Assembly (NCBI GenBank): GCA_029959085.1
Contig: JARWIR010000003.1
Span: 36,319,505 to 36,383,504 of the forward strand
Length of the DNA stretch: 64,000 nucleotides
DNA from: Nemophila menziesii
Lineage: Eukaryota > Streptophyta > Magnoliopsida > Boraginales > Hydrophyllaceae
Direction of reading: 5' to 3'
In this document: one piece after another, positions 1 to 11,435 of the stretch
How the letters are laid out: each line of letters starts with the position of its first letter
Numbering within the stretch: the first letter of the stretch is position 1
Notes under the pieces: model-generated
Databases searched by the model: none
What the model saw: only the letters and a program-made list of their open reading frames with translations
Told to the model about the DNA's origin: nothing
Made by a program: the position numbers and the translations under genes

Positions 1-2406
1 ATAGAAGGTCTCGGATACATTCTTTGCATGAAGGGTAATGGTCCCTTCTTGGAAGTTGATGACACTTTGACTTGTGGCCATGAAAGGCCGTCCAAGTATG
101 ATTGGAACCTGCTTATCTGCATCAAACTCAAGAATAACAAAGTCAGTAGGGATGGAGATATTACCTGCACGGACCAAGACGTCCTCCACTGTTCCCCATG
201 TCCTTTTAACTGAGTTGTCAGCAAACTGCAACTTCACTGGAGTTTTCTCTGATTTCTGAAGTCCAAGTCTCTCGAACACGGACTTAGGCATAAGATTCAC
301 ACCAGAACCCACATCGTATATCGCTTTCACCTTGAGCATACCATGTAATTGAATAGGAAGGTTGAAACTTCCCGGATCTTTAAGCTTTGTTGGTAGCTCT
401 CTTTCACTTCTTCTTGAAACCCTCAGTTTTTCTCTTGGGATCTCTACACTCGCTTCTTTCTCAGGAATAATTCGCGTATAAACTTGTTGCGGTGTAAGTC
501 CTCTCTTCGCAACCTCAAGCATTTGGGCGTTGATATTTTCAGGTTGGTACGCCTCTACAAATGTCTTGAGAACAGTGTCATCTTTAGGATTTGTATCAGG
601 AATAGTTGAGGACACTGGTTGAACAATAGGTGGCGATTCCACCTTATCTTCTTCTTTCTCTTCTTGCACAGCAGGTGCAACTTCATCTTTCGATTCCTCT
701 TTTGAGACTTCTTCCTCTTTCTCTTTAGCCAGCTCAGCTGCATAATCCACGACCGATCGAATTTCCTCTTGCATCTTCCTCAGTAGTTGTATAAATTCGG
801 CTTTGTCTTGATCGTCCTCCACATAAACTTCAGAACAGTCAGATTCCACGGGGCTAGACTTGGTTGGTTCTTCTTCAGTACTCAGAACTTCCACGGCACT
901 AATGGTAGCATGTGGTACTTCCTCTTTTGCTTCTTCAATTTCAAGGCAAATAGTCTTGCAAGCTTCGAACCCAACATTGTTTTCACCTCCTTCGATTGCC
1001 TTTACTTCCTTTTGTTCTATTACATTTGTTAGAACTTCGTTTAATTGTTTTACTTGAGTACTTAACATTTGAAGTACGGCATCGTGTCCTCGGACCTTTT
1101 CATCCTGAGCGTTTATAGTCGTGGTCAAACGGTCTAGAGCTTGTACTATCTGTTGGTTGTCCATAGATCCTTCTTGCGGGTACTGAGGTAAGGCTTTCTG
1201 ATCTAGCGAATCGGTATAGGCATCTTGAGCAGGTTGTTATGGGGGAGCAGGTCTATTCTGATATTGATTTTGATACTGACCTCTCTGTTGGAAAGAGTTG
1301 TTCTGGGGGCGCGGTTGATAATGACCAGGATTGGCGGCCCCTTGTGGATTTGAATACTGCATACCTGGATGGTTTCGGTTACCCCATCGGTTGGATATGA
1401 AGTAAACAGATTGCGGATTTGATTCGCACTCTTCCCATGTATGATCGTTAACTCCACATTGCTGACAACCTTGTGCTTCTTGTACTACTTTTGCAGCGGC
1501 TAAATTCTTCTCCATCGCGATTTTCAGCTCCTTGATTTGATTTTCTAAAGCGGATATTTGAGCTGAGTTTGCAGTTTCTGCGTCTAAACGAAGCGTTCCT
1601 CGGGTCTTTGCTACAGAAGCTCGCGTTGAAGGCCAACTTCTTTCTTGTTCCATAATATTTTCTAACACCTCGGAAGCTTCATTGTGATTCATGGACACAA
1701 AATTACCCTTTCCAATGTTATCTACCTTTTCTCTACCTTTATCATTAAGACCTTCATAGAACATAGCAAATTGTAGAGCAGGTGTATAACCATGGAGCGG
1801 ACATCTAGTTAATTTTTGTTGAAACCTTGTCCATGCTTCTCCCACTGTTTCTCCATCTTCTTAGCAAAATCTTGCAAGCTCGGTCTGATTTTTAAGTCTC
1901 ATGCTCTTCGGATAAAATCGGTTAAAGAACGTGGCTTGAAGTTCTCTCCAAGAATGAATGGTTCCATGTGGTTGTCTCTCTAGCCAATCGCTAGCTCTTC
2001 CGGTCAAGAAAAACAAAAACATATGACAATACAGTTGCTCGCGTGTAATGCCAGGAGTAATGTAGGCATCACAAATCTGCATGAACTTCTGAATCGCTTT
2101 TACCGGATCTTGTATTGCTGTACCAGTATAGAGTCCGAAACTTTGAAATTGACTGAGCATACCCGGATCGGGTCTAAATTTGATATTCAGAATCTCAGGA
2201 GGGCGGTAATCGATTGGTTGAACATGGAATGGTACATTAAGGCCAGGTAGGTCTTGCTCAACTCGGTTCTGTTGATTATTCTGGTTATTCTGCCCATTAC
2301 CTCCTCCTACTGGCAGTTGTTGTCCTTCTTGTCCACCAAGTGGTGGATCTTGAGCACCAAGGGGAGGACCAAGTGGTGGTCCAAGTGGTGGATCTTGGGT
2401 TGCCAT
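1..2406 (-). pseudogene. gag-protease pseudogene of element A
   Basis: Encodes an Athila-type capsid (retrotransposon gag region with the RFRPDPGML, GRASDWLERQPHG and NRFYPKSMR blocks), a CX2CX4HX4C zinc knuckle (CQQCGVNDHTWEEC, near 1430-1475), an acidic linker and a retroviral-type aspartic protease with a DVGSGVNLMP active-site block near 290-320. The first ATG is at 2406-2404, although the homologous frame is open upstream to 2499, as in element B. It is interrupted by a stop near 1861 where B has Ser-Gln, and by a second near 1235 where B has Lys. Downstream, 1-1230 appears open and in frame. It cannot make a full Gag-protease without readthrough. The frame is truncated by the window edge just after the protease. 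Confidence 0.85.
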
Positions 2407-2630
2407 TACTCTTCTCAAGGCTCGTTCCTCACGAACTCGTTTGTTGTAAGGTCTGAAGCTCCTCTCAGGCTCCGATAAGGGAGGCCAAGAATTAAACACT
2501 GTGAAACCTGAAAAAGACTAAAGCAAACCACAAGCGTAAATCTGGAAAAATAAAAACTAAAAACTGAAAAGTAAAAACTAATTAAAAACTACTACTCGAA
2601 ATAGATAACCCACACGCTAACGAGACACAA

Positions 2631-2649
2631 GTCCCCGGCAGCGGCGCCA
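2631..2649 (-). other. primer binding site of element A
   Basis: Minus strand reads TGGCGCCGCTGCCGGGGAC next to the LTR end. From memory it is complementary, with about one mismatch, to the 3' end of plant tRNA-Asp, the primer reported for Athila elements. Identical sequence sits in elements B and C. Confidence 0.8.
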
Positions 2650-2655
2650 AAAACT

Positions 2656-4178
2656 TGGTGGTGCCTAGGGTGTGATAAAAATATGATAAATTAAGGTCAA
2701 GAAAACTACGCACTCTCACCCTAGACAGGCACAGTACTGCAAGTATTACAGGACGTATGCAAGTTTTAATGATAAGTAGAGTTCGTTCTCAGGGACTTAA
2801 GTGTGTTATACGAGTGGATAGCGATAACGAGTAAGCAATAATTAATTAAAAGACAGAAAATAAAAGATATGGATTTTCGAAATTAAGAATTAAAACTAAT
2901 AAATTAAAAGACAATAAAGTAAAAGATAAAGAATATGAGATGAGAGATATAGCTCAGGTTTTGCTAGTTTGCACTAATCCTTCTAATTCTATCTATAAAT
3001 CTAGTTAATAAGGGAGAATATTAGCTCTTGGTATACTTAGTCAGGATTCTAATTCCCATACCTTAGACCTTGAGAGCGACTAAGGGGGCTACGGCACAAC
3101 CAAGACGTGATTTCAAATAGGGTTATCAAACGCTACTAAGGCCCTAAGCAAATACTGCAATCATTGGTGATATGGTGGTTAAAACAAACCCTAATGACTA
3201 TCTAGTTAGAATCATGTTTTGTCAGAACTAATATCGACACTAGACATTATGTGGTGGTTCAATAGTTAAACACCCTGTCAAGGAGACCATCTAACTACTA
3301 TTAAAACAATCCTAAAGTGATCAGTTCTAGGAAAGACAATAAATCAAAACACATAAACAAATATTAAGTAAGTAGCTAATATCAAATTAAAACATATAAT
3401 TCCCAAAGAAACTTAGATAGAAGAATTAGAATTCATAGATTATACATTATGCAAAACCCAAGCTATGGGGAGTTTAGTTCATACGTGAAGGAAATAAACT
3501 AAAAGAAATTACAAAAGACATCATCTTGCTCTCTACAATGACTGAGGAATAATTATAAGGTTTTTCTAAGCAAGGATGATTTTACAAGTGATATAAGGGT
3601 GTATTTATAGGTGTTTAGAAGACCTAATTCGTTTTCTTGAGGAATAGATAAAGTATTGGACTCCTAGCCCAACTCAAATTCGTATGGAAATAAAGATAAA
3701 CACTGCTGGACCGTTTTGAGCATATCTTCTTCGTTATTGGTCGGTTTGAGCTCCATAAGATACCAAAAGAATCGTGACAGAATTATCTTTGTCCCTATGA
3801 AAGGAAATTACCAAAATCGGCCTATTTCTTAGGTAAAGTAGCACTTCTTTAGGCGTGTACTGCAGAATCCTAGATTAGGCAGCTTTTCCTTTTCCATCTT
3901 TTTAGCTTTTGTTTCCTTATCTCCAATTACCATGCAAATCTCTTTCCATATCTTGTAGTCTTTGACTTGGACTCTAATTAATCTCCATAATTATCTTTAA
4001 ATCTACACACTAAATAAACAATTAAACCCAATATGCTCTAAAAAATATTATTTTACTAAATCAAGACTCAAAATAAGAAAGTGCACTATTTCTCAAGAAA
4101 ATCGACATTTATGACTTCTAAATCACTAAAAATGATGTCTCATCCTAACATTAATCTATCACAAATGAGGAGACATCA
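2656..4178 (-). repeat. 5' LTR of element A
   Basis: About 1523 bp. On the minus strand it begins TGATGTCTCC at 4178 and ends CCACCA at 2656. It aligns along its whole length with the LTRs of element B but with many substitutions and small indels, so this copy is older. A TATA-like sequence lies in the conserved TATTTATAGGTGTTTAGAAG block near 3603-3620. Confidence 0.85.
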
Positions 4179-4960
4179 CATATATATATATGAAAATTAA
4201 TCAAGAGATAATTAACTTCCGAGATAATTTAGAAATTTTGGAATAGGATGTTCTTGAATTTTAAGAGATTTAGTTGAACACGCGATTAAATTCAATTTTT
4301 TCTACGAGACAAATAAGTTTGGTTCAATACGATCTCGCTAAAAAAAACTACTAACATTGAATCGATAATAGAAATTTTCAATTTGTTATAAAAAATAAAT
4401 ATAAGGTTGCATTGTAAAGTTTCACTTAATGTCTTAAATATACCTGGACATCCCCTTATAGTAATTTAAAAGAATATCATATTATCAAAAACACTAGAAA
4501 ATTCTACGATATCATATTAGTTTAACATAAATAGTGAGTTAGAGTATATCTAACTACTATTTGATATACAAATAAGATGTCATGTTAATAAATTATTTAA
4601 TTTTTTTCATCATTATGTAAATATAAATCAAATATTAAATAAAATATCATACATATTTTCAACGAATTTTTACGAACATCAACTCCCTTGTCTTATATTT
4701 TTGAGACCCATAAAATTAATCTTTATTAATTTTTATTCCATCCTTAATTAATGTTTTTTTTCCAATAATTTTTATGATACTTTATTACTTTTTAGTGTTA
4801 TTTATATAAAGACAGATTAAAATTTCATTCAAAACTTTCAAATACCAATCTTAACTATTATTTGGGATTTATAAAGACAAGTTAAGTTGGCCACAATATT
4901 AGCACGGGACCAATTGGCTAAAAAAGGTATACACTGGACCAATTGGCCAAGTGTAACCCA
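4179..4960. other. AT-rich intergenic stretch
   Basis: AT-rich sequence with a short (TA)n run at 4181-4190. No credible frame, splice-site series or terminal repeat is seen. Confidence 0.5.
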
Positions 4961-4969
4961 TAGTAAATA

Positions 4970-6705
4970 CAGTGGAGGCTTAGGCTTTTGTGATCTTAAT
5001 ATTATGAATGAGGCTTTACTAGCAAAACAGGCCTAGAATTTACTTAATAATAGAGAATCTCTGCTCTACAAAGTATTAAAAGGAAAATATTTTCCTAATA
5101 ATACCTTTCTTCATGCTAGTTTGGGTAATAAACCTTCTTGGGGCTGGAAAAGCCTTATAACAGGTAGAAATGCTATTAAAACCCATTTAAAATGGAAAAT
5201 CGGGAATGGGGAAGATATAAATCCTCAAATAGACCACTGGTTCTCAAATGATATTGAAATTATTAAACCAAAAGACATAAATATTAATAGAGTCTTTGAT
5301 TTATTTCATATTGGGGAACGGAGATGGAATTTAGAGAAACTTAAAAATAATTTTCATAAACATGATTATGAGAATATATTAAAAACTTTTATCCCTCTTG
5401 TCCAAGTTCAAGATAACATTAGTTGGACTCTTAGCCCTAATGGACTGTACACGGTTAAAAGAGGCTATCATCATATGAAAACTTTGAAAATTAATTAGGA
5501 AGAAAGTAAGAAAAAGGCTAAACCTTCTTCTTCACATGTCACTGATCCTAAGGTGTGGAAAACAATTTGGAATATGAAACCCCCCCCCCCTAAAGTGAAA
5601 AACTTTATATGGAAAGCTATTAAAAACCTACTTCCAACCTCGGAAAACCTTTGTATGAAAAAGTGTAAAGAATCTAAGATTTGTCCCATTTGTAATAAAG
5701 GAATAGAAAACGTGGAACATTTGTTATTTGATTGTGATTGGGCGCGTGCCACGTGGTTAGCATCCCCTCTTTCATTAAGAGTCAGCAACCACTCCAAGAA
5801 ATTGGATGTTTGGATGGCTGACTTTATTAGTGAAATGGAAAAATCAAATGATAAAGTTGACTATTCCTTTGAGAAAATCTGTATTTTAGCGTGTCATATT
5901 TGGAAAGATAGAAATTCACACATTTTCAATTATACGAAAATGGATCCTATATGTACAGTAAGAAAAGCTGAGGCTAGTTGGAATGAATATTTTGCTAATA
6001 TGGGAAAAATTGAAAGCTCAACAAATAAGGACTTAATATCAAAAGTGAAGGATAAGAACAGTGTGGGAAAAGATATGATACAAAAAACCCCTAATGATGT
6101 GAATAACAAACTGAAGAGTAAAAAATACCCTATTTTGGGTAACAATCTAACCTCGGAAACAAAGGTACAGGATCAAAACAATAAGAATAACTACAAAAAT
6201 GTTAGTAAATGGATACCACCTCCAAGAAACTCTATTAAAATAAATTGTTATGCTTCTTTTACTAAAAACAGGTACATAATTGCTTGTGTTGCCAGGGATT
6301 ATAAAGGAAGAGTACTAAAATGTGAAGCATGGAGAATTAACGTTGACAATGTTCTTGAAGCGGAAGGATTGAGCATTCTCAAAGCTTGTCTATGGGCGAG
6401 CAAGCTCAAGAAGTACCATTGCATAGTGGAAAATGACTGCCTTCTTCTTATGGAACCTTTAGTTAGCAATTTTGCTTTTAAAATTCTCCTTGTATTGCGA
6501 ATGTAATTAAAAGTATTTATTTCGTTTCTGAAAATTGTAATCCATCCTTTTCTTATGTTAGAAGAGATGGAAATTTGATAGCGGATTGGGCTTGCAAAAA
6601 TTTACCACTTGGTGAGTCTCATAACTTTTGCGCAAGCCCTTTCCCTACTATTTTGATACACTTGTTAGGACTTTATTCATCTCCAACGGGGATAGGCTAA
6701 CAAAA
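4970..6705 (+). pseudogene. LINE (non-LTR retrotransposon) 3' fragment: RT tail, zf-RVT, RNase H
   Basis: Three consecutive plant L1-type pieces. First is the C-terminal end of reverse transcriptase (GGLGFCDLNIMNEALLAKQA, then the LGNKPSWGWKS block near 5121), then a zf-RVT zinc-binding domain (VKNFIWKAIKNLLPT, CPICNKG, EHLLFDCDWA; 5590-5750), then an RNase H domain of the RVT_3 type near 6230-6690. It is broken by stops near 5036 and 5497 and by a frameshift near 6478, after which RNase H continues in another frame (NLIADWACKNLP) to about 6700. The 5' half (endonuclease and RT core) is absent, which fits the 5' truncation usual for LINEs. No flanking duplication was identified. Confidence 0.85.
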
Positions 6706-6849
6706 TTTGTAAGTTTTAAGTTTTGATTAATATAAACGTTTGGAAAAAAAAAACTTGAGGACCATCCACAGTATTTAAAAGCATTTGTGGTAGAAAATTT
6801 TCCACTGTTAATAAGTACGCATCTTTCTCACTAGAAGAAAATAATCATA

Positions 6850-7330
6850 TACCGTGCTAGCAATTCTACCCGAACTATTAGGTCAATGCCAAAATTCTCA
6901 AATCAACATGCAATTTTTCATTTACATTCAACCTTCCACCTATCCCATAGAAGAAAAATCTTGTGATTCCCTTTGTATATACCTTATGTTGAATATAACA
7001 TTTAATTTCACTTCTCAAGTTGAAAATCTTCTTCCAAATTCATGAAGTATTCTGCTTCGGTTTATGATTTCAAAAGCAACAATCTTGAATCGAAATGTTT
7101 AGAGCCAAGCACTCCAAATATTATCATTTCTATAATACATTCTCCATAGAAATCTTATTAAATATACTTCATCAATCAGTAAGAGATTAGAAACCCCCAA
7201 TCCACCCTCATTCTTGCTTTTACAGATACCAAGATATTTTAGCACCATGAACTTCATTTGCATTACCTTTTCACAAGAATTTTGCTAGTCTTTATACAAT
7301 TTGTAGATAAAATGCTTGGTAAGAGAAAAA
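6850..7330 (-). pseudogene. LINE RT C-terminal fragment, minus strand
   Basis: Translating the minus strand around 7000-7260 gives the diagnostic RT tail KSKNEGGLGVSNLLL followed by LIRFLWRMYYRNDNIWSAW, the same region as the start of the plus-strand LINE at 4970. Stops interrupt it and both ends are cut. It faces the other LINE tail to tail and is too diverged to be its simple inverted duplicate. Confidence 0.65.
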
Positions 7331-7669
7331 CCCATAACCCAGTAGTCAATACAGCACTTTATTAATTAGTACAATTCTTAAACATTAAAGTCTACCAGCA
7401 AATGAAAGTAGTTTTGAACTCCATACTCAGTTTTAGCAAGTTTTTTTATCGGGTAAAGTCAAAACAATGCTTAATGAGACGATAATAGCTAGTTAGTTAC
7501 ATAATCATTGGTAAATCATATTTCAAGTTAAACGAACAAGCTATTCATGCAACCCTTCTCATGGGTCCAAATTGTTCAGAAACATTAGTTGTTAAGTTAA
7601 CAACAAATCTAGCATCTAACATATACATGTCAACAAATGAGTGGGAATATAACATGTTTTTTCTTTTAA
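7331..7669. other. NEK 3' flank, no other gene seen
   Basis: AT-rich sequence between a LINE relic and the NEK stop codon. It presumably includes the NEK 3' UTR (about 7400-7669 on the minus strand), but no single polyadenylation signal can be chosen with confidence. Confidence 0.4.
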
Positions 7670-10315
7670 TCACAACCCTTTTTCCTTAAAACTCTTAGTC
7701 AACCAAATAGCAGTTTCACGAGGATCAACTTTTTCCGGCCCAAAAGGTTTCAATAAAACCACAAGCTCTTCAAAACGTTGTTGCTGAAGCAATTGAGCAC
7801 TAAACTCAAGTAACCCTTCTAACGCTTCAGCACGTTGCTTAAACGATGAGGTGTCAAATCTACCACTTGCCTTTTTTGTTGAACATTCACTTGTTATATC
7901 TAGCTTTACAAAATCTCGATCAATTGTTTGAACAGTACACTTATCCTTTGTTATTAAACAATCCGTTCTATAAGGATACTCAACCATTTTATCTAAACGA
8001 GGAGCATTTACAGATACATCTGGACTTACCAATGGAAGAGATGCTCTTCGTGTGTATTGTGAAGGCTTATGAGAAATAGGAAGCTGTGTATATAATATGT
8101 ATATATCAAGTTATGTTTTGTATTTTATTTCATTTTAATATGATTAACTTAAAGGTTTGACTTACTAGTTCACGAGTTGAACCTGCACTCGACTGTTTTG
8201 AAGCTGCACGATTTTTATTGGGTGTATAACCAGTAGGTAATTCTGAGAATCTTCTATTGAAATTGCTTTTTGAGTCCTTTTCGATTCGAGAATTAAATTC
8301 AGTTCCAGATACACTAGGATTTAAGGCCCTATCATTTCCGTAAGACATTCTTTTTGTTTTCCCAGCTTCAGGCTTAATAAATCTCGTCTTTTTTGCATAA
8401 TTTGAATCAGAGAATCGTGAAGGTAATATGTTTCGTCTAGGACTATTAAATTGTATCTGGATCTTTTGTACATAAGGTAAAAGATGAGGATGTTTTAACA
8501 AATCTGCAGCCTGAAAAGACAAAAACAAATAAACAATTAAAAAAAAAACTTATATGGCATTTTTATGTGAATATGCACTTACACTTGGTCTAACTTCTGG
8601 ATTTTTTCGCAACATACTTTTTATTAATCCTCGACTGTAAAAGAGGTTATATGAACGAAAATTAATTGCAGTAAATATTTAAAGGTGTAAATTAAAGTTA
8701 ACTAACTTACAATGCACCGGAATATGAAGCTGGTAAAGGAGCGATAATGGATTTATTGATTTTGTTTATCAAACCTTGAATATCCTAAAACACATAGTTT
8801 GAATTTTATAGTAGTAATACATACAAATGGGTTAATTAAAATGATTTATAAAGAAAATAAAACTTACAAATGCTTTAAATGCAGGTTTGAGAGCAGTCAT
8901 TTCATATATACAACATCCTGATAAGATATTAGGAGTATATTAATTAATAGCCAATAAAGAGATGAACAAGTAAAAACACTAGTGTGATTTTGGATATATA
9001 TATATATATATAAAAGCTTACCTAGTGACCAAATATCTGACTTTGAACCGTAGGGTATATCAGCAAGAAGCTCGGGACACATGTAAGTAGGTGTACCTAC
9101 GACCTGTAATGGAATTGTTATGTTATTAACTCGTATAAAAACAAAGCGAGGGTAAGAAAGTAATTAGTCACAGCCAGATGACTCACAGAAGATGCAAGAT
9201 CTTCAGAAACCAACACTTTCGCAAGACCAAAATCACCTACAAGTCAATATTTGAGTGAAAACGTTGTTAAGATATGAAACTAAAGAGAGTGTATAGTAAA
9301 GTAAAATACTTTACCTAGACGTATTTCTTGATCTTTCGTGAGAAAAATATTTGAACACTGTACAGTAAAATAAAAATGTTACCGTAAAATCAGAATGTTG
9401 TTATTACATAGTCAATAAAGAAGAAAAACTTTACTAACCTTTACATCACGGTGAATAATATGATTTGCGTGCAAATAGTCAAGTGCCATTAGTAATTGAA
9501 CTAGCCATGTACAAAGTTTCTGATAATTGTTCACAACGTGAAAATATTTTAAATTTTAATCAGAAACAATGAGTCGATATACAAAGCATAAACAATCAAT
9601 CACCTGCTCTGAAAAGTGAGTCCCGTTTGCTCTTTTAATAGTAGCAGACCTATGAAGCAAAAAGAAACAGCAAAATGTAAAGGTTAAATTAATATTACGG
9701 TTATGAGTAAAAATGTAAAAGAGGTTAAAACAGAATGACTCACATATCTCCTCCTTCACAATATCCTATGATAATACACACATAGCAACCCTGAAACCGA
9801 TAATCATGTAATTAACTTGTGAACAGTAAAAAAGAAACGGTTAAATTGTCTCTCAGATTAATATAACACATGGTATTTTGGTATTAAGCACAAACCTTTT
9901 CCACCCAAGAATCTTTATACTCTACAATGTATGGATTGTGTGCTTTAGCTATTAGCTCCATCTGCATATAGACAAGAATTATTAATTATGAAAACTCATA
10001 TTTATAAAAACCATAGGAGTATTAAGATATAAAATTAGCATAATTATGTTTCTTATAATAGTCTAGTCAATAAATTTACCTCCTGATGGGCAGATTTGCG
10101 TGTTCTGTCGGTCTGACGAGCAAGGCGGATTTTCTTCATAACATACCTTTTAACAGTTAATTAAAGATATTAGGAATCGGTAACAAAAATTAAATTGAAA
10201 TAAATATAAATGGAAAAAGCTTCAGTCACTTTTTATTTTCTTGTTTATGTCTCACGAGCAAAGCAGAACCAAATGAACCTCTCCCGATTTGCTCTAATAT
10301 CTCATAATTCTCCAT
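7670..10315 (-). CDS. NEK: NIMA-related serine/threonine protein kinase (NEK), 14 coding exons
   Basis: Exons, read on the minus strand: 10315-10230, 10146-10080, 9961-9896, 9790-9744, 9649-9604, 9519-9439, 9357-9315, 9236-9187, 9103-9022, 8917-8868, 8784-8711, 8634-8583, 8510-8166 and 8083-7670. Every junction is GT/AG and the total of 1503 nt gives 500 residues without a break. The kinase domain is at about residues 4-258: Gly loop GRGSFGSA (11-18), Lys33, HRD 127-129, DFG 147-149, activation segment GTPTYMCPE. The conserved plant NEK tail [20 protein letters not shown] and [13 protein letters not shown] lies near the C-terminus. Plant NEKs are cytoplasmic, microtubule-associated kinases that control growth direction and epidermal cell morphogenesis; that role is inferred from the family. 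All catalytic residues are present, so it is probably active. It is the only intact host gene here. The paralogue number cannot be assigned. Confidence 0.93.
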
Positions 10316-10935
10316 TTTGAATGCTTTAATCAGTATTCTTTCCTGTTTTACATTTTGCGATTGCAAGTAGACATATAGATTAGAAAAAGATGAAAATCGC
10401 TGCCACAAACACATCAGATAGTCAAGGATTTACAGTTACAAGACCACCATTCTAATTTTTACAAGGTAAATTATAAACTGAAACACTAGACTTGTGTTAT
10501 GCAGTAATTCCTTCAGAAAATGTTTCACACGGGAAATTAATTAATAATACAACTCGGTAACTGAAAATTACACCTGAATCGCGTCTCCTACCATCACAGA
10601 AGAAGTATGACAGTTAAATTAGTATCAATCTACTATAATAATGATACTAAAAAAAGCATTACGTTAAATTTAAGAATCAATGTGGAAAAAATGGTAGAAT
10701 CGATAGAAATCAGAAACCAAACTTTGTAGCGAAAATAAGAAGTTATTTATTAAATAAAGAAACATATATTCAGGGAAAGAAGACGAGAGATTAGGGGAAA
10801 ATGATTCAAATACCTGAAAGTGATGAACGAAGGGACAATAAATGAAGTGTTCTAGATCTTTAACTCCATATGTTGGTGAGATTGTGCGTTCGTGTGTGTT
10901 GGGAGAGAGAGCGGCAATAGAATTAAAAGGTAAGC
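10316..10935 (-). promoter_or_regulatory. probable NEK 5' leader with an intron
   Basis: A possible acceptor (TAAAACAG) at 10343 lies 27 bases before the ATG, and a possible donor (CAG|GTATTTG) at 10814 closes a non-coding exon starting near 10920 with a GCTCTCTCTCCC pyrimidine patch. A 5' UTR intron of about 470 bp is common in plant genes. This is inferred from splice consensus only; the transcription start is not located. Confidence 0.4.
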
Positions 10936-11230
10936 GAAAGCGACACTCAAACGCTGGGGAATTCAAACTTCAAATTATGTGGCCAGACACTAACTATGTA
11001 GGACTTTATTATTTTATTCTATTTGTTTTGGTCGGTGAAACAAGCCGGACTTATTCGAAAGAGCAAAACAAAAAACCTCTTGGATTATAGAAAATTGTAC
11101 TATGAGATGGTCTTTTCAGTAGGGATGTCATGGGTCACGTACCCATTCCATTACATTTTAAATGATAAAAGTTTTAAGGTGCTAGATGAATATTAAAAGG
11201 AGTTGTGGAAAAAGGTTATTGTTCAAAGCC
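10936..11230. other. NEK upstream region, nothing recognised
   Basis: No gene or repeat structure is seen. It probably contains the NEK promoter on the minus strand. Confidence 0.3.
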
Positions 11231-11241
11231 TCTAACTTTTT

Positions 11242-11424
11242 TTTTTTTTTTAATGGTTACATGGGTTCCGGGCTAGCTTGCGCGCCCATGTTCAGGGAGG
11301 AGTTCGAGCCTTGTACCTCTTACTTTACACCCGTTAGGGAGGGAATTCGAACCATGGACCTCCCCTTTAAGTGATGAAGCAATAGCAAGGCTCTGGCCAG
11401 TTGAGCTAACCCAACTAGTTAGCG
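11242..11424 (-). mobile_element. tRNA-derived SINE
   Basis: On the minus strand there is a tRNA-like head with an A box (TAGCTCAACTGG) and a B box (GGTTCGAATTCC), a tRNA-unrelated body and a poly(A) tail (poly(T) on plus at 11237-11251). It is flanked by TCTAACTTTTT at 11231-11241 and 11425-11435, a likely target-site duplication. The body segment CCCATGTTCAGGGAGGAG also occurs in the split SINE near 27390, so the two are related. It is non-coding and relied on LINE enzymes to move. Confidence 0.8.
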
Positions 11425-11435
11425 TCTAACTTTTT

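Larger units (their letters stand above)
1..4178 (-). mobile_element. Athila-type Ty3/gypsy element A, 5' part, decayed, cut by window edge
   Basis: Read on the minus strand, this is LTR (4178 to 2656), a tRNA-Asp-like primer site, a leader, then gag and protease running off the left edge of the window. It closely matches element B (17433-27310) in gag, protease and LTR, so the two belong to one family. Gag is broken by at least two in-frame stops, while B is open at the same places. The remaining internal part and the other LTR lie outside the window, so completeness and target duplication cannot be judged. An AT repeat follows the LTR end at 4179. Confidence 0.9.

Noticed and set aside
8897..9082. 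Short independent minus-strand ORF beginning [12 protein letters not shown]
   Set aside because: It is NEK exon 9 read through into its AT-rich intron.
11242..11424. Functional tRNA gene
   Set aside because: A and B boxes are present but the body is far too long, no cloverleaf stems pair, and a poly(A) tail and target duplication mark a SINE.
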